Assembly (NCBI GenBank): GCA_023653785.1
Contig: JAMKCH010088115.1
Span: 31,955-95,954 of the forward strand
Source of the DNA: Ophioderma brevispina
Lineage: Eukaryota > Echinodermata > Ophiuroidea > Amphilepidida > Ophiodermatidae
Length of the DNA stretch: 64,000 nt
Direction: 5' to 3'
Position numbers and translations under genes: made by a program. Positions 1 through 13,231 of the stretch are shown piece after piece; positions within the stretch are counted from its first letter, which is position 1; every line of letters starts with the position of its first letter. The notes under the pieces are model-generated. The model did no database searches. It was not told the origin of the DNA and saw only the letters and a program-made list of their open reading frames with translations.

Positions 1-745
1 ACACATATTGTTTAGTTCATGCAAATTAACTCATTAATATTTATCATCATACAGATATCTGGATGCAAACCATACAACACCATAAGTCATGGTGTGCCAC
101 CCTACCAAGTTTGAAGTTCATGGGTAGTTGCAGTTCATTGATGCAGTGGATTAACAATACTCCTTTGTTCTTATGCAAGTTAGCACATTAATATTCATTA
201 ACATGTTTATCTGGATGCCAACCATACAGCACCAGAAGTCATGGTCTGCCACCCTACCAAGTTTGAAGTTCATGGGTAGTTGCATTTTGTTGATGCAGTG
301 GATTAACATTATTCCTTTGCTCATATGCAAATTAGCTCATTAGTATGCATTAACATGCAGATATCTGAATGCAAACCGTACAGCACCAGAAGTCATGGTC
401 TACCACCCTACCAAGTTTGAATTTCATGGATAGTTGCATTTTGTTGATGCACTGAGTGGATTAACAAGTTTTTTGTTTATATGCAAATTAGCTCACTAGT
501 ATTCATTAACATGTAGATATCTGGAAGCAGACCATACAGCACCAGAAGACACAGTCTGCCACCCTACCAAGTTTTAAGTTCATGGGTAGTTCCATTTTGT
601 TGATGCAGTAGATTTTTTGTTGATATGCAAATGCTCATTAATATTAATTACCATGAATATTAAAATCATACAGCACCAGAAGTTATCGTGGTCTACCACC
701 CTAACAAGTTTATGAGTAGTTGCATTTTGTTGGTATGAAGTTACA
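1..745. repeat. Tandem repeat array, about 5 units of 137-156 bp
   Basis: The phrase CCACCCTACCAAGTTT, or a close variant, recurs at 97, 249, 403, 559 and 696. Each copy is followed by TTCATGGGTAGTTGCA-like sequence, and the flanks repeat as well. Spacing is 152, 154, 156 and 137 bases. Most units also carry ATGCAAAT (an octamer, POU-type site) next to TTAGCTCATTA. The array continues off the left edge, so its full length is unknown. It reads as a decayed minisatellite/satellite-like array inside the intron. Confidence 0.9.
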
Positions 746-1095
746 GACAGACATGAGTTACAGGCAGACATACACAAACATACAGACATACATCTGCTCG
801 CAAAAACACAAGCAACCCACTATTGTGAGAGCCACAGATGGGGGAAACACTTCAAAACTCACATACTGTCAAATCAAATAAAGCAAAACAAATCCTTTCA
901 TTATGATCAACCTCAAATCCTATAATACTACTGCTGAAGCAAGTGTAACTGAAGTACTTTTGCTTGCAAATCATAATAGTCTAAGACATACAAGACAAGA
1001 AACATCTATAATAGCCTGAAAATTAACAAACAGCACCTCTATAAGACATCAATATAATCTCAGTAACAAACAAAGCTGAGCACACCATGGCGATC

Positions 1096-1386
1096 CAGAG
1101 GGTGTATTGAATCAATCCCACAATACACCAGTTTTGGGAAATTTCACCTCGATAGGGTCATGTGATTCCACAAAAATCCTATTCTTAACACATAAAAACA
1201 CTGACTTTTATGCTGATTTTAGCCCACAAAGCATTAGTACTTAGGTAATTTTAGCATGATCATGAGATTTCTTGTGATTCTTAAACTTTTAGAACATTTT
1301 TTATACCTAAGTACTGACGTGTGTTTAGTACTGTGTGGTATAGACACATTGCAATGCATTATGGGATTGATTCAAAACACCCTCTG
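1096..1386. mobile_element. hAT-like MITE with 8-9 bp target duplication
   Basis: A 291-base element with inverted ends. The left end is CAGAGGGTGTATTGAATCAA and the right end, reverse complemented, is CAGAGGGTGTTTTGAATCAA, continuing CCCA in both. It is flanked by ATGGCGATC at 1087-1095 and again at 1387-1395. CAG-type ends plus an 8 bp duplication (TGGCGATC, the extra A fitting by chance) are typical of the hAT superfamily. There is no coding capacity, so it is non-autonomous. The interior has a second inverted motif around TACTTAGGTA / TACCTAAGTA. Related copies lie near 37285 and 40190. Confidence 0.85.
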
Positions 1387-2009
1387 ATGGCGATCATACA
1401 CGCCAACCAAACAGCTAAGCATCATTCATAAATAAACACTTATTGCTCTTCTCTCATACTGCTTGCAAGGCAAAACAAGCACTCCACGTAAAAATAATAA
1501 ACTCTGTTATTCCCTCGCGATTCGAGGCCGACAGTGCTAGCTGGGCATATCCTCTAATTTTTCCCTCTTTCTGCCCCATTTTGTGTTATTTAATAATAGC
1601 ACAATAAGTTGGTATGTATTTATGAACAATATTTCGCTATAAGTTTCAGAACACACAAACAAATTGAAATCTTTTTGGTTCACATAATTTTAAACAAGAA
1701 AGAAATGTTTTTACATAATCGGTAGCAAGAAAAAAAGCCACCTCCCTTAAAATTAGTGAACCACGTCGATTGTGCCAAATCTTGAAGCTACCACTTCAAA
1801 ACAATACTCCACCTGCAACAATCAACATATGAACACACGCACATGCACGCACGCACACTCACACACAGCCTTTTTACCTATACTTCCAATAACATTCAAA
1901 AACTGCCCAGATTGTTAATAAACACAATGGGAAAATGTCTTAGGACAAACCTTCCTAGTACTCGTGTTCAAAGGCTTTTTAGGTTGGGTCCTTGGATATA
2001 AAGTCAAAC

Positions 2010-2090
2010 CTGTGTACGTACGCATGCATGTTTGTGCACCCACCCACCCTGCCCACACACACGCACATGCACACGCGCACACACAAAAAA
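2010..2090. repeat. CA-rich simple repeat
   Basis: Interrupted (CA)n/(CGCA)n stretch, with ACACACGCACATGCACACGC in the core. A similar but shorter stretch precedes it at 1830-1865. Open frames through it are low-complexity His/Ala/Thr and are not genes. Confidence 0.85.
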
Positions 2091-5000
2091 GGGTCATCCT
2101 ACTAACAACCAAGAAGTCTGGACATGCACACACAACCTTGGTTGACCCATCTGCAGAGAATCTACTAAACAAACGGGAAACAAGCGAATTGTCTTTGACA
2201 CTATTTTGTCTACCTAAATGAAAATATTGGAATTATACTTCAGAGATATGAGAGATACGCACAATCTAGTCGGATTATTTTGCTGATCAGGGGGTGGAGT
2301 AACAGCGGGATGTCGTATCCCACACACATCCCTGATAGCATCAATAAGAAACAAATCACTAGGAGGAGGAGGGCTGGTCACAAGAGAGATGAAGGATAGA
2401 GATGGGGTAGGAAGAAAAAGCTTGGAACTTGCATAATGGCAATGCTCCATGAATTGCCTCCGGCTATGCTATTAGTATGCTGTATCTTGTGTGCCAGATA
2501 GGTCCCTAATCAGCGGTGGAGGCTAATGACCAGCTTCTCATGTCTGTTTGTTGCTTCTCCTCTCCAGTGAGCAATTATTGTATTATTTTTTTGGCTGGTT
2601 CCCACTTTTTGTTGGTCTTGAGAGTATGTTGATTAGCAACAGGCTGGTGTTGATTCTAACATCATTCAGTAGGCAAGTTTTTTTTTGCTGCATGATTAAC
2701 CTACGGTAATTTGCTGTCAACTTGTATCTTTTCTGTTTGTCTGGACATATTTAAAGGATTTTTTCAGTTTATGTACTGCTTGAGTTATACTTAATGCATA
2801 TCTGTTTGAATTAAACCCCTGGCTTTTGCAAATGCGACAGAAGTCAGCAGCAAGAACTCTCTGGACACCGTGAACCTTCCCAATACACTGGCAAGCAGCA
2901 AACCTCCCCTGTGCTTGCTAACTTTGTGTAACACCTGATTTAATCTGTTTAAAACGCGTGCACGGGGGACAGCACATTTCGTTATATCTTTCCCCAGGCC
3001 TGTATCGCATCCACCACACTACATGCACGAGCAAAAAAATAAATCCATTCATTGCCAAAAGGCTGACAAAAGAAAGAAAAGATCGGAACGGAGATACATA
3101 TATGTAGGCTTGAGGGCATGCTTGCCCCACTGGAGCATGCTAAGCTTTGCTAAGACATCACTGAATGCTTCCTTTGGGAGAGCTAAGTCTGTTGGATGTC
3201 TAATGATAGCAAAAATGAAAAGTTTGTACTGACAGGGTCCCTCCACATGCCAATGTACGAGCAAAAACGCTCGGATAATGTGTCAATTTTTCAAGCCACC
3301 AAAACTGGTTATTTTATTCTCCATGTAGGCACTTTGCTTTGCTTTGCATAAGACATTATTTATTGCATGGCTTACCAGTATGGCTGCATAGAGGTTTTAT
3401 TTCACACAAATGCAGTACATACCTTTCCTCTGCACTTTTGAGCTTATTTTCTTATTTCATCCAAGTTTGTGCTCTACAAACTACTAATTCAAGTTATCTT
3501 GAGCGGCCATAGTTTTCACTACCTGGGTTATATACTCATGGTTTATGCTTATGATTGGTCAAGATGTCCAAAATCATTCAATTAGAAGATGAATTTTGAT
3601 ATTTTAGTAAAGTATTGGAGTATTCACACTCAAAATTCCATTCATAAACCCATAAATCTTCCCCCAAACCTCTCTAATTTTGCACACTGCTTATCAAGAA
3701 CTGCTGACCAAAACTGCAGTTGTTTGTTACAAATTCACTGTATTTCACATTGACTAAAACTGAATAGCATTTCAAAATATTGACTTACTTTAAGAGCGGG
3801 AACACAAAGACTGATTCCCACTTCAATATTGCAAAATTATGTTTCTTTCCTAAGGGCATGACAAAATTCATTCATAGAAGTCCCTTCTTGACTTACCACA
3901 AAATACTCTATATTGACATTAACTGATGAATATATCTTAAGACTGTTATTTTGTTCAATAATTGATGAAGTATACACAAATATTGCGCAAATAATACTTA
4001 TAAAAAGCGTTCCGTCGTCTTTGTCTGTCATGTCTTAAGGGAAAAATATTGCACACACACAAAAAATGAAGATACGCTATCCCTTCCTACCAAAATATTG
4101 CAACTTTTATTGTTTATCATGGAGATTGATATTAATATACTCGAGACTCTGCAATCTGTTTGGCGGCCAGAATTGTGGAATTTAACAATTTTGACAAATG
4201 GCAATTACATAAATTGCCTGCAACTGTCAATGACAATGCAAAATAGTTCTGAAAAATTTATTGAAATGGCCGAGGTTTTTTCTATTTCAATTACACTCTG
4301 GCTTATAATACCCTTGGCAGACTCTAATAATTATTACTTCTGGAAATAGGAACACTATGATAAGTGGTATAACTGCAGGGGTTAAAAATGATCAAATATG
4401 CATACAATACAGAAAAAGACGTGGAGCAAAGGCAGGCTGGAAGCTAGCGAGCAATATATGGGTCGCACAGGACAAAGCAACAGGCCGCTGTAGTGTCACA
4501 AACGTATTTAATTGGTCTCACTGACGCTTTTATTAAATTGTCAATATTACCAACTTTCTCCATATTGTGGTATTGTCTGTTAATGGCAGCTTTCAGGTTT
4601 TTTTCTTTCAAATGGGAAACTGTGTTTGTGAAAAGAATTGCCATTTTATGACAAAGGATGGTTTTGGCTTGCTTACAAAATTCAACACACTTTTGTATCC
4701 ATAAGTAATGTATTGTAGGAAGCTACTACTTCTCTTGTGACTTACAATTGGGAAAATGACAACTATAAGAAGTAAACTCATCATATCAGATGTTGCAGAC
4801 ACACATACATAAGACAAACAGATGGATACATTCCTACTTCCACCCCATCAGAAGAGTGGATAACATAGACATTAATCAATAACACAAAGTACTTCAACAA
4901 ACCAGAGATACATTTGGATACCAAATGTTTTCTCTAAGGAAGTTCAATGTGAAATTAACTTGGAGGTCTACTACACTGACTCTGGAAATATCATTCTGAA

Positions 5001-5520
5001 TGAAAACAACAATTTTCCAGGGGTCTCAAAAGTGAAATGAGTCAAAGTTTGATAAAATATTTCTAATTTAGGCTCAAAATATAATTTCTTGGAGGAAATG
5101 CTGCCTCATTGACTCTAACAGTGATCTATGGCAAGATGGGTATGGTATATTTTTGACACAAATGGGTGGACAAATGGACATACAGACAGTGAATGAGAAT
5201 AAAATAAGTAGATGGATAAATCACAAGAGCTCCTTGATTTAACTTTGTAAAAAAATTGGATTTTGAGTCAAATTTAGAGTGCCCAAGACATAAAATGCTG
5301 AATAAGATGCAGATATTGGACAGTTTTGAACACTGCACAAGTGTGACATGGAAAAGAAACATTTTAAATATTTAAACAAACTTTTCAACACCAATAAATT
5401 AAAGTGACATAACCCACACAGCATGACATACAAACATCTTTACAGACATACAAACATACAAACAGATGGAGAGAAGGGTGGTCAAAACTTAAAGACAACC
5501 CCCTGAGAACTGTCTTTCAG

Positions 5521-5695
5521 TTTCATAGAGCATTTCTGATTGGCTAATTACACCATACATTCACTCCAATAACCAGTTGAAATGCAGCTCACAAATATTT
5601 AAGTTCTAGACATATTCAGATCTACCATCATTTTTACCTAGCTGCTGATTGGTTCAGAAAATCATTTCAGTTCCATTTTAACCAATGAGCAGCTA
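5521..5695. repeat. Interspersed ATTGG/CCAAT repeat with small hairpin
   Basis: CATTTCTGATTGGCTAATTA and its continuation (AATAACCAGTTGAAAT) recur in variant form near 17158 and 22748. Just downstream, TAGCTGCTGATTGGTT (5639-5654) and AACCAATGAGCAGCTA (5680-5695) form a 16 bp inverted repeat with one mismatch. The element's ends are unclear. Confidence 0.6.
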
Positions 5696-6429
5696 TTTCT
5701 CATGGGTAAAACTCAACTTAAAAGGGAAACCACATTGACAGGGTTCATTGGATTTACCTGCAGTGAATATTCAACACCGCAGAAAACCTATTGAAAACTG
5801 TATACTAAGAAGCCCAAGTAGTTTTTCATCCTATTAACACGTGCTTTTTTCCTTACCAAGCAATGATGTACATTTTTAATAGACCCCCAAACATCGCAAT
5901 CAGCTGACAATGAACGGTTACCATGTGACTACGGCAGGACCAACGGCAATTTGTGTCTCTAACCACTCCATATTTGGAAAAGTAAACTTTAAGGTTGTGA
6001 AACTGTTATCACCGGAGGGATGCGGGCTATTAGAAATGGGAAGAGTATTGAAGGGGCTGTATTTACCACATACATCATGTCGCTGCTCACGGGGCGTAAA
6101 ATGCAGAGAACAAAAATATTACTCATGCCGGTACGCGTCCGCAATTGGGATTTGGCCAAGATTCCTATAATTTAGATAACAGGGTAGTATTGGTTGAGGT
6201 AGTAGTCTTTGACTTAAGTCTGACATTTTTTAAGTGTTATATGAAACTGGTTATGTTGAAGAAAGGCATGGCCCCTTAAGGTTGATGAGAATTTGTAAGG
6301 GGTTTTTCTCTGTCAATATAGGGACTATCACCCCCACCCCCACATCCTGTTGCATAGCTCTGCAGGTTTTACAGGTCATATTTGTGCAATATTGCGGGAG
6401 AAACCAGACTAGGGTATAAGTTTGAACTA

Positions 6430-6720
6430 GACAGACTCTGCCCAAGTCCAGGGCAGAGTTGGGCCTTTTTTTCTATTATGTCTCTGCTCATTCCAGCTGC
6501 CAGCCCGAGGGGCAATTCCCCGTTGACGTGCTCCGGAGAATCGGCAAAGAGCGCAGTTCGCCCCGTGCCCGAGGGCTGTTTTTCTTTCATCTCGAAAATG
6601 ACAGCGCGAGCTGGGCCGAGCAAGAGGGAAATGCCCGGGGTAGGTTTCCAACGACAGCGAATGTTTTGCACTTGTCTCTATTCTCCAGAGACATGGACTT
6701 GGACATTTCATAAGATGAAC
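6430..6720. promoter_or_regulatory. GC-rich intronic island, candidate regulatory element
   Basis: This roughly 290-base stretch has about half G+C and many CpGs in an A+T-rich intron. It carries a purine-rich tail with GAGAGA repeats at 6745-6775. Frames of 84-192 residues are open here on both strands, but none shows a domain and none has splice-site support. Open frames are expected where stop-rich A+T sequence is absent. I see no repeat signature. Enhancer or an unannotated exon are both possible. Confidence 0.25.
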
Positions 6721-7419
6721 GCCAGAGGGGAAACTTGCAAGAGAAAAGAAGAGAGAGAGAGATGTAGAGAGAGTGGGACTACCCTAAAAAAAAAAGACAA
6801 ATTAGAGGAAAGCATCTTTATGAAATTTGTCTGTGGTTACAGGAAACCAGACTGTTTGCACTTGGTCCCATTCAAGTTGTACCTAACTAAAGCAGATATC
6901 CACTATTTGCCAGGCTCAACGGGACACCCGCCGCTAATTCACCAGCATCGGGGAATTTGACAAATTGAGAGAAAGCCTTCCATTACTCGACTTCTTCATT
7001 TTGGCTTCAAAAATTTCTTTTAAAAATTTTTCGCCATAATAAGATATCTGGTTTCCGTCTCTAGGCAAATGTACCAGGTGATAATGCTTTACTGTGAAGG
7101 CTCCATTGCCGAGTTAATCTTGCAAATTCAGGGTAGGGACAATATGCCCAACTGCAGAACTGCATGATGGGAACTTTTTTAATGCAACAATAAAACAAAT
7201 TTAATTCATTAAAATTAATTCAAAACAAAAACCTATCCCAAATCGAAGAAGCAGTCATCAGAAGAACTTTTTCTTTAAAATTAAAAAAAAAGCAGTTGAA
7301 ACAAGAAAAACTACTCTAATTTAGCTTGGAAAGAAAAGTCAAAAGCCATGAAACAATAAATATTACTAACCTACTACAGTCTAGCCTTCATAAGACGTTA
7401 CAATTTCTCATTTATTACA

Positions 7420-7570
7420 GATGAGCGAGCACAGGCCAAACTTAAACTGTGCGAGAATGGCTATACACCATTTTCGATTTGGGCGCCTACGGCAAATGGC
7501 CACTCATTATACAAACAACACTCGAGCAACAAATCACAACAGGCCACACAAAACCTGTAGAAACATAGGC
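7420..7570. promoter_or_regulatory. GC-richer unique intronic stretch
   Basis: A unique-looking stretch with GCGAGAATGG, TTTGGGCGCCTACGGC and CACTCGAGCAAC, standing out from A+T-rich neighbours. No repeat copies are seen in the window. It is listed as a possible cis-regulatory element on base composition alone. Confidence 0.18.
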
Positions 7571-8569
7571 CAATAACCTGAGGGCAAAACCTCTACCTGG
7601 TTAAAGCTCGGAATTTATTTGAATCTTCCATCAATTTTTTCACCCCTTTTCATGTAGCCTCAGGTAGCTTTGACCAACAAAAATTATGCTACACCCTGCG
7701 GCAAGTTATTTTTTGGTCAAGGAGGGACACTCAAGATTGGAGGCAATTTGCAATTTCAGGCAAACAAATCCTGAGGACCTATACTCTTTTTCCCTCTTCT
7801 TTTCCCCCAAAATTTTCTTTCTTCATACCTTTTTTTCTTCATTTCAAGAGAGGAGAGCATTTGAAAGGAGAACAATCACAAATGGGTCCATTATTGAGTC
7901 ATTTAAATTGCAAAATTCATTTATTTGATTGTCGAGCAAAACTTCAATAAAGCTGCCAGCCCTTACGCAGCAAAGAACTAATGAGATTACTCAAAGAGAC
8001 CGCGAGTAAACTTTGAAAAGCCCTGCCACATTAACCACTTTAGCCGATTTTGTCAGTAACCTAGTTTACAATGGGAAAACCAAACAAACAAACAAACCAG
8101 ACCTGTTAATGAAATCAGTCATTTCTTGCAGGTGATTCATCAAATCCCTACAGCAGTTTTAAACACTGGTTGGATCCCCTTACTATCTTGGAAACCTGTG
8201 TAACTTGCGTATTGGGTATCGCCTCTTTGATCACGCTAAAGGCCTGATCCCTTGGATTTTCACAATTTCACAGTGCATGCTAAATCAGGACTATCTTTCT
8301 CGTTTAGCTAATTTTATTAAGAGAACTGTTCCCTTCATTCAGTCAAATTCAATTTATAAGAACAAACATAATACCTTGTTTAATCATAGCAATGTGTTCC
8401 TGAAACAAGAACATTGCTAGGTTTCTACATCTCGTTCAACAGACTCTTCCATACCATCAACTATCATGGCAGTTATCTTACATTGGCCCTGAGGAATAGT
8501 GCATGGCAGAACAATCTCGAAAGGGTCATACTTGTTGTCTGGTTTTTGCAGCATTGCAGCAAGATTATT

Positions 8570-8625
8570 AACTTATAGTTATCAACTTATCAATTATCAA
8601 CTTATCAATTATCAACAATTGATAT
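8570..8625. repeat. Short tandem repeat (TTATCAAC/TTATCAATTATCAAC)
   Basis: ACTTATCAATTATCA is repeated in tandem, with a TTATCAACTTATC core. About three to four imperfect units. Confidence 0.75.
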
Positions 8626-8762
8626 GATTGAATAAGGTGGTTCATTTAGGACTAGTGCATACTCTGCACAAAGTTCTATTCCTATACCTTAAAACCACTA
8701 CTGGGAACTTGCCTCATTTAGGCAAAGCCACCCCATTTAGGTGCAGCCTCCACATCCCTTAA

Positions 8763-9077
8763 AGGGGGATGACCCAATTTAAGTCTAGACATTTTTCATA
8801 ATTGATAGAATGGCCTTCACCCCAAAACCCCGATATTTTTGACCCCCTTTTTAGGTGAGAGCTAAAACATTATTTTGTAATCCCCATAGAGTACTGTACC
8901 AAAATGGAGCATATTTTCGCTCATAACATTCAAACCAAACATCCTTTAGCCCTACAATTTCACAGGGTAAATGAGAAAAATAGTGGCTTTCTTCTGACAC
9001 CAAATTTTTTACCACTTCCGGTAAAATCTAGGGTCCCTGGGGACGAGGCTATATATTAGCGATCGGACCATGGACCT
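8763..9077. mobile_element. TTAA-flanked MITE family, copy 1
   Basis: It starts AGGGGGATGACCCAATTTAA after TTAA (8759-8762) and ends GATCGGACCATGGACCT. The interior (CCTTCACCCCAAAACCCC, CATTTTCGCTCATAAC, ATTTCACAGGGTAAATGAGA, CACTTCCGGTAAAATCTAGG) is shared with 60399-60745 and partly with 59242-59470 and 39985-40147. The right-hand TTAA has decayed to CAAG. No coding capacity. TTAA target sites suggest a piggyBac-type source. This is inference from the target site. Confidence 0.8.
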
Positions 9078-9334
9078 CAAGGAATTATAGAAGTTCCTAT
9101 CAAAATGCAAATTAATTTTAAGAAGACATTAGATGAGAGGTTTCAGCACATTTTAACCAACAAAAGTTCATATTTTATTTGATCATCAAGTCTTTTTAAA
9201 AAAATGTAGAATGGTTCTATAGACCATTCTCAATTGACCAATTATTCCCCACAATACATTGTAAAGAAACTTGAAGACATATCATACCAACCCAAGTATG
9301 CATGCATCTTAATCAATAATGTATTACCAATGTA

Positions 9335-9573
9335 AGGGAGTGGTCATTATTTACACCAGGGAATGGAGGATTTGAGGGGGGAATCCAATCTTTCGTGAGA
9401 GGGGGGGACAAGAAAATCTTCATCAAGGAGATAGTGAGGAACATGAACTTTAAATGGAGAAATTTCGTAAAGTAACCTTGGGGGAACATGAAATTTTTTA
9501 ACAGAGTGAAGGTGGGCACACAAAATTTTTCACTGAAGTTGCCCCCCCCCCATTTAAATAATGACTACTCCCT
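9335..9573. mobile_element. MITE with 19 bp inverted ends (AGGGAGTGGTCATTATTTA)
   Basis: The left end AGGGAGTGGTCATTATTTA (9335-9353) mirrors the right end TAAATAATGACTACTCCCT, reaching 9573, with one mismatch. The interior is strongly G-rich on this strand (GGGGGG and GAACATGAACTTTAAATGG) with a C homopolymer beside the right end. A diverged relative at 59640 runs into an assembly gap. The target duplication is not clear. Confidence 0.85.
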
Positions 9574-11279
9574 CAGTATTATGTTATCAGGAGAACAATA
9601 GCACAGATGTGGATGTAATTAACCCAATTCTTCCCAGAAAGCAATATGCCTATACCATGTAAGTTTTAAAATTACAAAAAGACTAATTGGAATTTGTATT
9701 TTATTGTATCTAAATTTTGTTTCATCGGATGGAATTACCTTAATAAACTAGAAGTGGCTTGTCTAATGGCTCCACAAATGACATTTAAGTAACAGAAGTC
9801 ATCATAACAGGGCCATGACTTTGCATGTTTGTACCAATTTGAATACATTTTGAAGGAAAGTCAATGTGGCAATTCATGGAAAATTGCAATTTTGTCAATA
9901 CCAAATCAACTGCTGCCAAATAACGTTGGTTACATTGACTAAATATCAGGAAAGGAAAAGCAAACTGAAATGAAGCTATGTAACTAGTTATTCAGCACAC
10001 CATACAGCAAGTGCAACAGTAACCGACAGCAGGATTACCTAGGAAAATCTGATACCACCAAAAGTAACAGTAATAACGTAAGCTACTACTATGTTCCAAG
10101 TGTTCCTTTTGCTCCTTTTTGACAATTTTACTTGAACAGCAAGAGCCAAGTCATGTGGGAGAGCTCACAGCAATCAATCAGACAAGCCCCAGAGCGATGC
10201 CTCGTTTTCCGCTGCTATGAATTGATTTTGGGCATTAGCAACTGACTTGGGACTGAGGAAATGCCCTAAACACGACCATCCACCATACCTCAACCTGATT
10301 GGAAGGTGATTAATAATATTCCCTTTTTCTTCCTCTTTCTTTCCCCCTTTGAGGAAGTTTGTACATTGCCCCATGAAATTTGAAATCATAATAGGATTTG
10401 GCGATAGCCTTATGACCTTCTTAGTTAGAAAAAGGTCAAACATGAGAACAAATCTACCCCCTTTGACCAGCGTGTTTGGATGCCCCTTCAAGAACATAAA
10501 CCGTACCTGCCTTTCTTATTCACGAGAGAATTTCTATTCTAACCCTAACAATGTGCTTAAAAATGCGACTGAAAAGAGGCTTTCCTTTGTAACCAATTTT
10601 TAACACTTTCACAATATTTTGTGCAGTTTTTGAGGCACATTCTTACCAATTCAAACAATTTGCAACATGACTGTCATCAATTACAGAGAGAGCGGGTGTA
10701 CTAACTTGAGTCAAGGACCATCAGAAAACTTGAATCAACGCTTGAGGGACTTTGGGCAAAGTGGCAATTGAATTGGCAGGCAAAAACTGGCTACGGCACA
10801 GAGCAGAATGCTGCCGGCCATTTATCGATATCTTAACATTCAATTGATGAGCCAGTTGACTAAAATGAATTAAACATGAAAAACAATTACGGTCTGTAGC
10901 ACCACGGCGTTTTGCCGAGAACAGCGGAGTTAAAGCAGCAACAGTTTCAATTTTCACAAACTTGTTACTTCGTAATTAATCCCACAGGGCCTAAAATTGC
11001 AAATGTTTTGTAGAAATATTTACTTGCACTTTTCAACACAAAAAGCTTGTCCTCTGCTATTCAATGAATTATTTGTGCCAAAAAATTCAACTGGCTTGAT
11101 GATACCAACTTCAAAAGCACAAGTGCTCTTCTCTTTACCGTGTACCTTTTTGCAGTCATTTTAAAAATTGATCTGTAAAAACATTTCACATATCCCCATC
11201 ACTTTATCGTCCTTATAAATATCACCAATGGTAAAATATGGTTTCTAGTCCAAACACTCCATTTGTTTTGCTTCAATGC

Positions 11280-11660
11280 TAACTATCAAAGGACTCACCG
11301 TGACTAAGACTCTTTGCAGCTCAATGCCTGCCACATCAAACCCACTTACAAAAGCGCGAGGATGCACACAAAAACACTGAATGTAGCAATTTTGTCATCA
11401 CGTTTATATTGCCTGCGATGTGTCTTCTTATGATAACACTTTGTACGTTTTATGACCGCGGCCATCCGCGGCTAGAGGGTTCTTCACAATCCACGCGACA
11501 GTTTCAGTCGACGAGACATGCGTCAAATCAGTTCGGAAACAATAACAAAAGACATTTGGCTTTCAGTTAGCGGAGTTTATTTTCCATTGTGGGCGACCTG
11601 TCTTGTACAAACACTCCTGCTGTTAATTTGTCTCTCAATTTGAAGCACCGTAACAACACA
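11280..11660. promoter_or_regulatory. Unique CpG-containing intronic stretch, candidate enhancer
   Basis: Non-repetitive sequence with a short perfect palindromic pair CCGCGG...CCGCGG (11457-11471), GTCGACGAGACATGCGTC, and AACAATAACAAAAG, which resembles SOX sites. It is richer in CpG than the surrounding intron. No frame or splice signals are seen. A regulatory role is inference. Confidence 0.22.
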
Positions 11661-12559
11661 GTGTGCTTTAGTTGTCAGTAAGAGCTGACACAACTATGCT
11701 GAAACACGTTTTTTGTCACAATATATTTTTCTTTCTAAGGTCTTGCATGTGCAAAAATAAAGTAAGCCATTCAACACAAATTAAATCTTTCTGAATAGAA
11801 TGAATTTGAATTTTATTTCCCTCAAACGGCCACTCTGGATTATTTTACCAAAGTTGAAAGAGTGTCAACACAGCACTTCAAGTGCAAAGACTGTGTTTGC
11901 AATGTCTTATAATAGCTGTTACACAAGGGCAATTCGTCTACTTTTGATGATGGGGTAGCAGATCTGATTTTAAAATTTTTATCATTTATATAAATAAAAA
12001 CTTATCTACAAGATAGCACACATTCAGAGTTCAGTCATATATATGCCATATAATGTTTGCGAACAATGACACTTGCACTTTTCTTTTGTTTTGTTTTTCA
12101 TACATAAAATAAGCTGGGTATTACTTTCACAGTTCTCTACTTTGCAAGGATGTATACCACTATCAATTAACATACATAATTGGCGGGATGATTGCAATCA
12201 GACACCAAAACAGTACGGGAAACTCATCAATATCGAAATCCCCAAACATGAATACTACATGATACATTTCCTGCTTAATTATCGATCATTTAACATCGCT
12301 GATAGGCCTTAACTCAAGTCTAGCATCAATCAGGCCTAACACCGCCAACCAATTATTATTGATTGCCCAATATTTCTGCAGCAATATTTGTCAACATTAA
12401 TGTCACTCTCACCCAAGATTTGTCATCAAAAATCACGAAAAATTCCCCCATCTCAATTCTTTCCATCACCACGACAACAGCGAGACATTCATACCAAAAA
12501 TGTTACAAGTTTTGTTTCTCTCTCTCTCCTGGTGATTCACCACATCAAATAGGACTTTG

Positions 12560-12800
12560 AAAATCTCCCGAGAGATCGGCCAATTTTCACTCCCAGTAAT
12601 TGAGCAGTAGGCCCTGCCTGCCAGGGGAATGCGGCCAGACTACACGGAGTCACGGCCGGGCTCGATTTTCTTGCCAAGCGAAATTGATTTTTGTTTTCCT
12701 TTTCGACGGGGCCTGTGCACGCATCCTCCATTCAGGTACCTTCTCCCGATATTGCCCATGATCAACCACCTGTTCGGAGCGGGGGACAAGTTTTTTTGGT
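12560..12800. promoter_or_regulatory. GC-rich intronic island, candidate enhancer
   Basis: About 240 bases of high G+C with CpGs (GGCCAGACTACACGGAGTCA, GGCCGGGCTCG, GACGGGGCCTGTG) and homeodomain-like TAATTG and ATTGAT cores in an A+T-rich intron. No domain is recognisable in open frames. It could be a conserved non-coding element. Confidence 0.25.
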
Positions 12801-13231
12801 GTTGGAAAAAAATATTAGCTCAGAAAAGAGTGCCTTCAAGCAGTAATGCTGTCTCTTACAAATAGACCAATTTTGTAGCAGTTACCTCTTCACCCTATAG
12901 GTGCTAAGGGTTTTAAAGCTCTGCATGTGCTCATTTTAATTTCAGACATCAATAAACAGGGTCTTTTGATAGACTGTACGGTGCCACATGAAGCTTAATG
13001 AAAAAGGAGCGTTGTTGGGAAACGGATCGGGAATACCGATAATGTGAGGCTTGGTGTGACTGTTGGGGAAAATGAAATATTTCATTTATGAAGGAGAACC
13101 AAAATGTCTGCCATAAAGGGGAAATTATACTGATATGAATGCATGCATGTGTGTATGTGATAGACGTGTGCTTAGAATTAGCACATGGACATTTTGGGTG
13201 GCAAACGCTGTCTACTGAAGATAGCAATGCT

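Noticed and set aside
2918..3130. VWWMRYRPGERY frame as the Eya GVDWMRKLAFRYR exon
   Set aside because: Only WMR and a later RY match by chance. The flanking residues do not fit the Eya block and splice sites are not in place.
6382..6960. 192-codon plus-strand frame
   Set aside because: It lies in a GC-rich patch where stops are rare. Low-complexity KRKEERERC segment, no domain, and competing long frames on the other strand.
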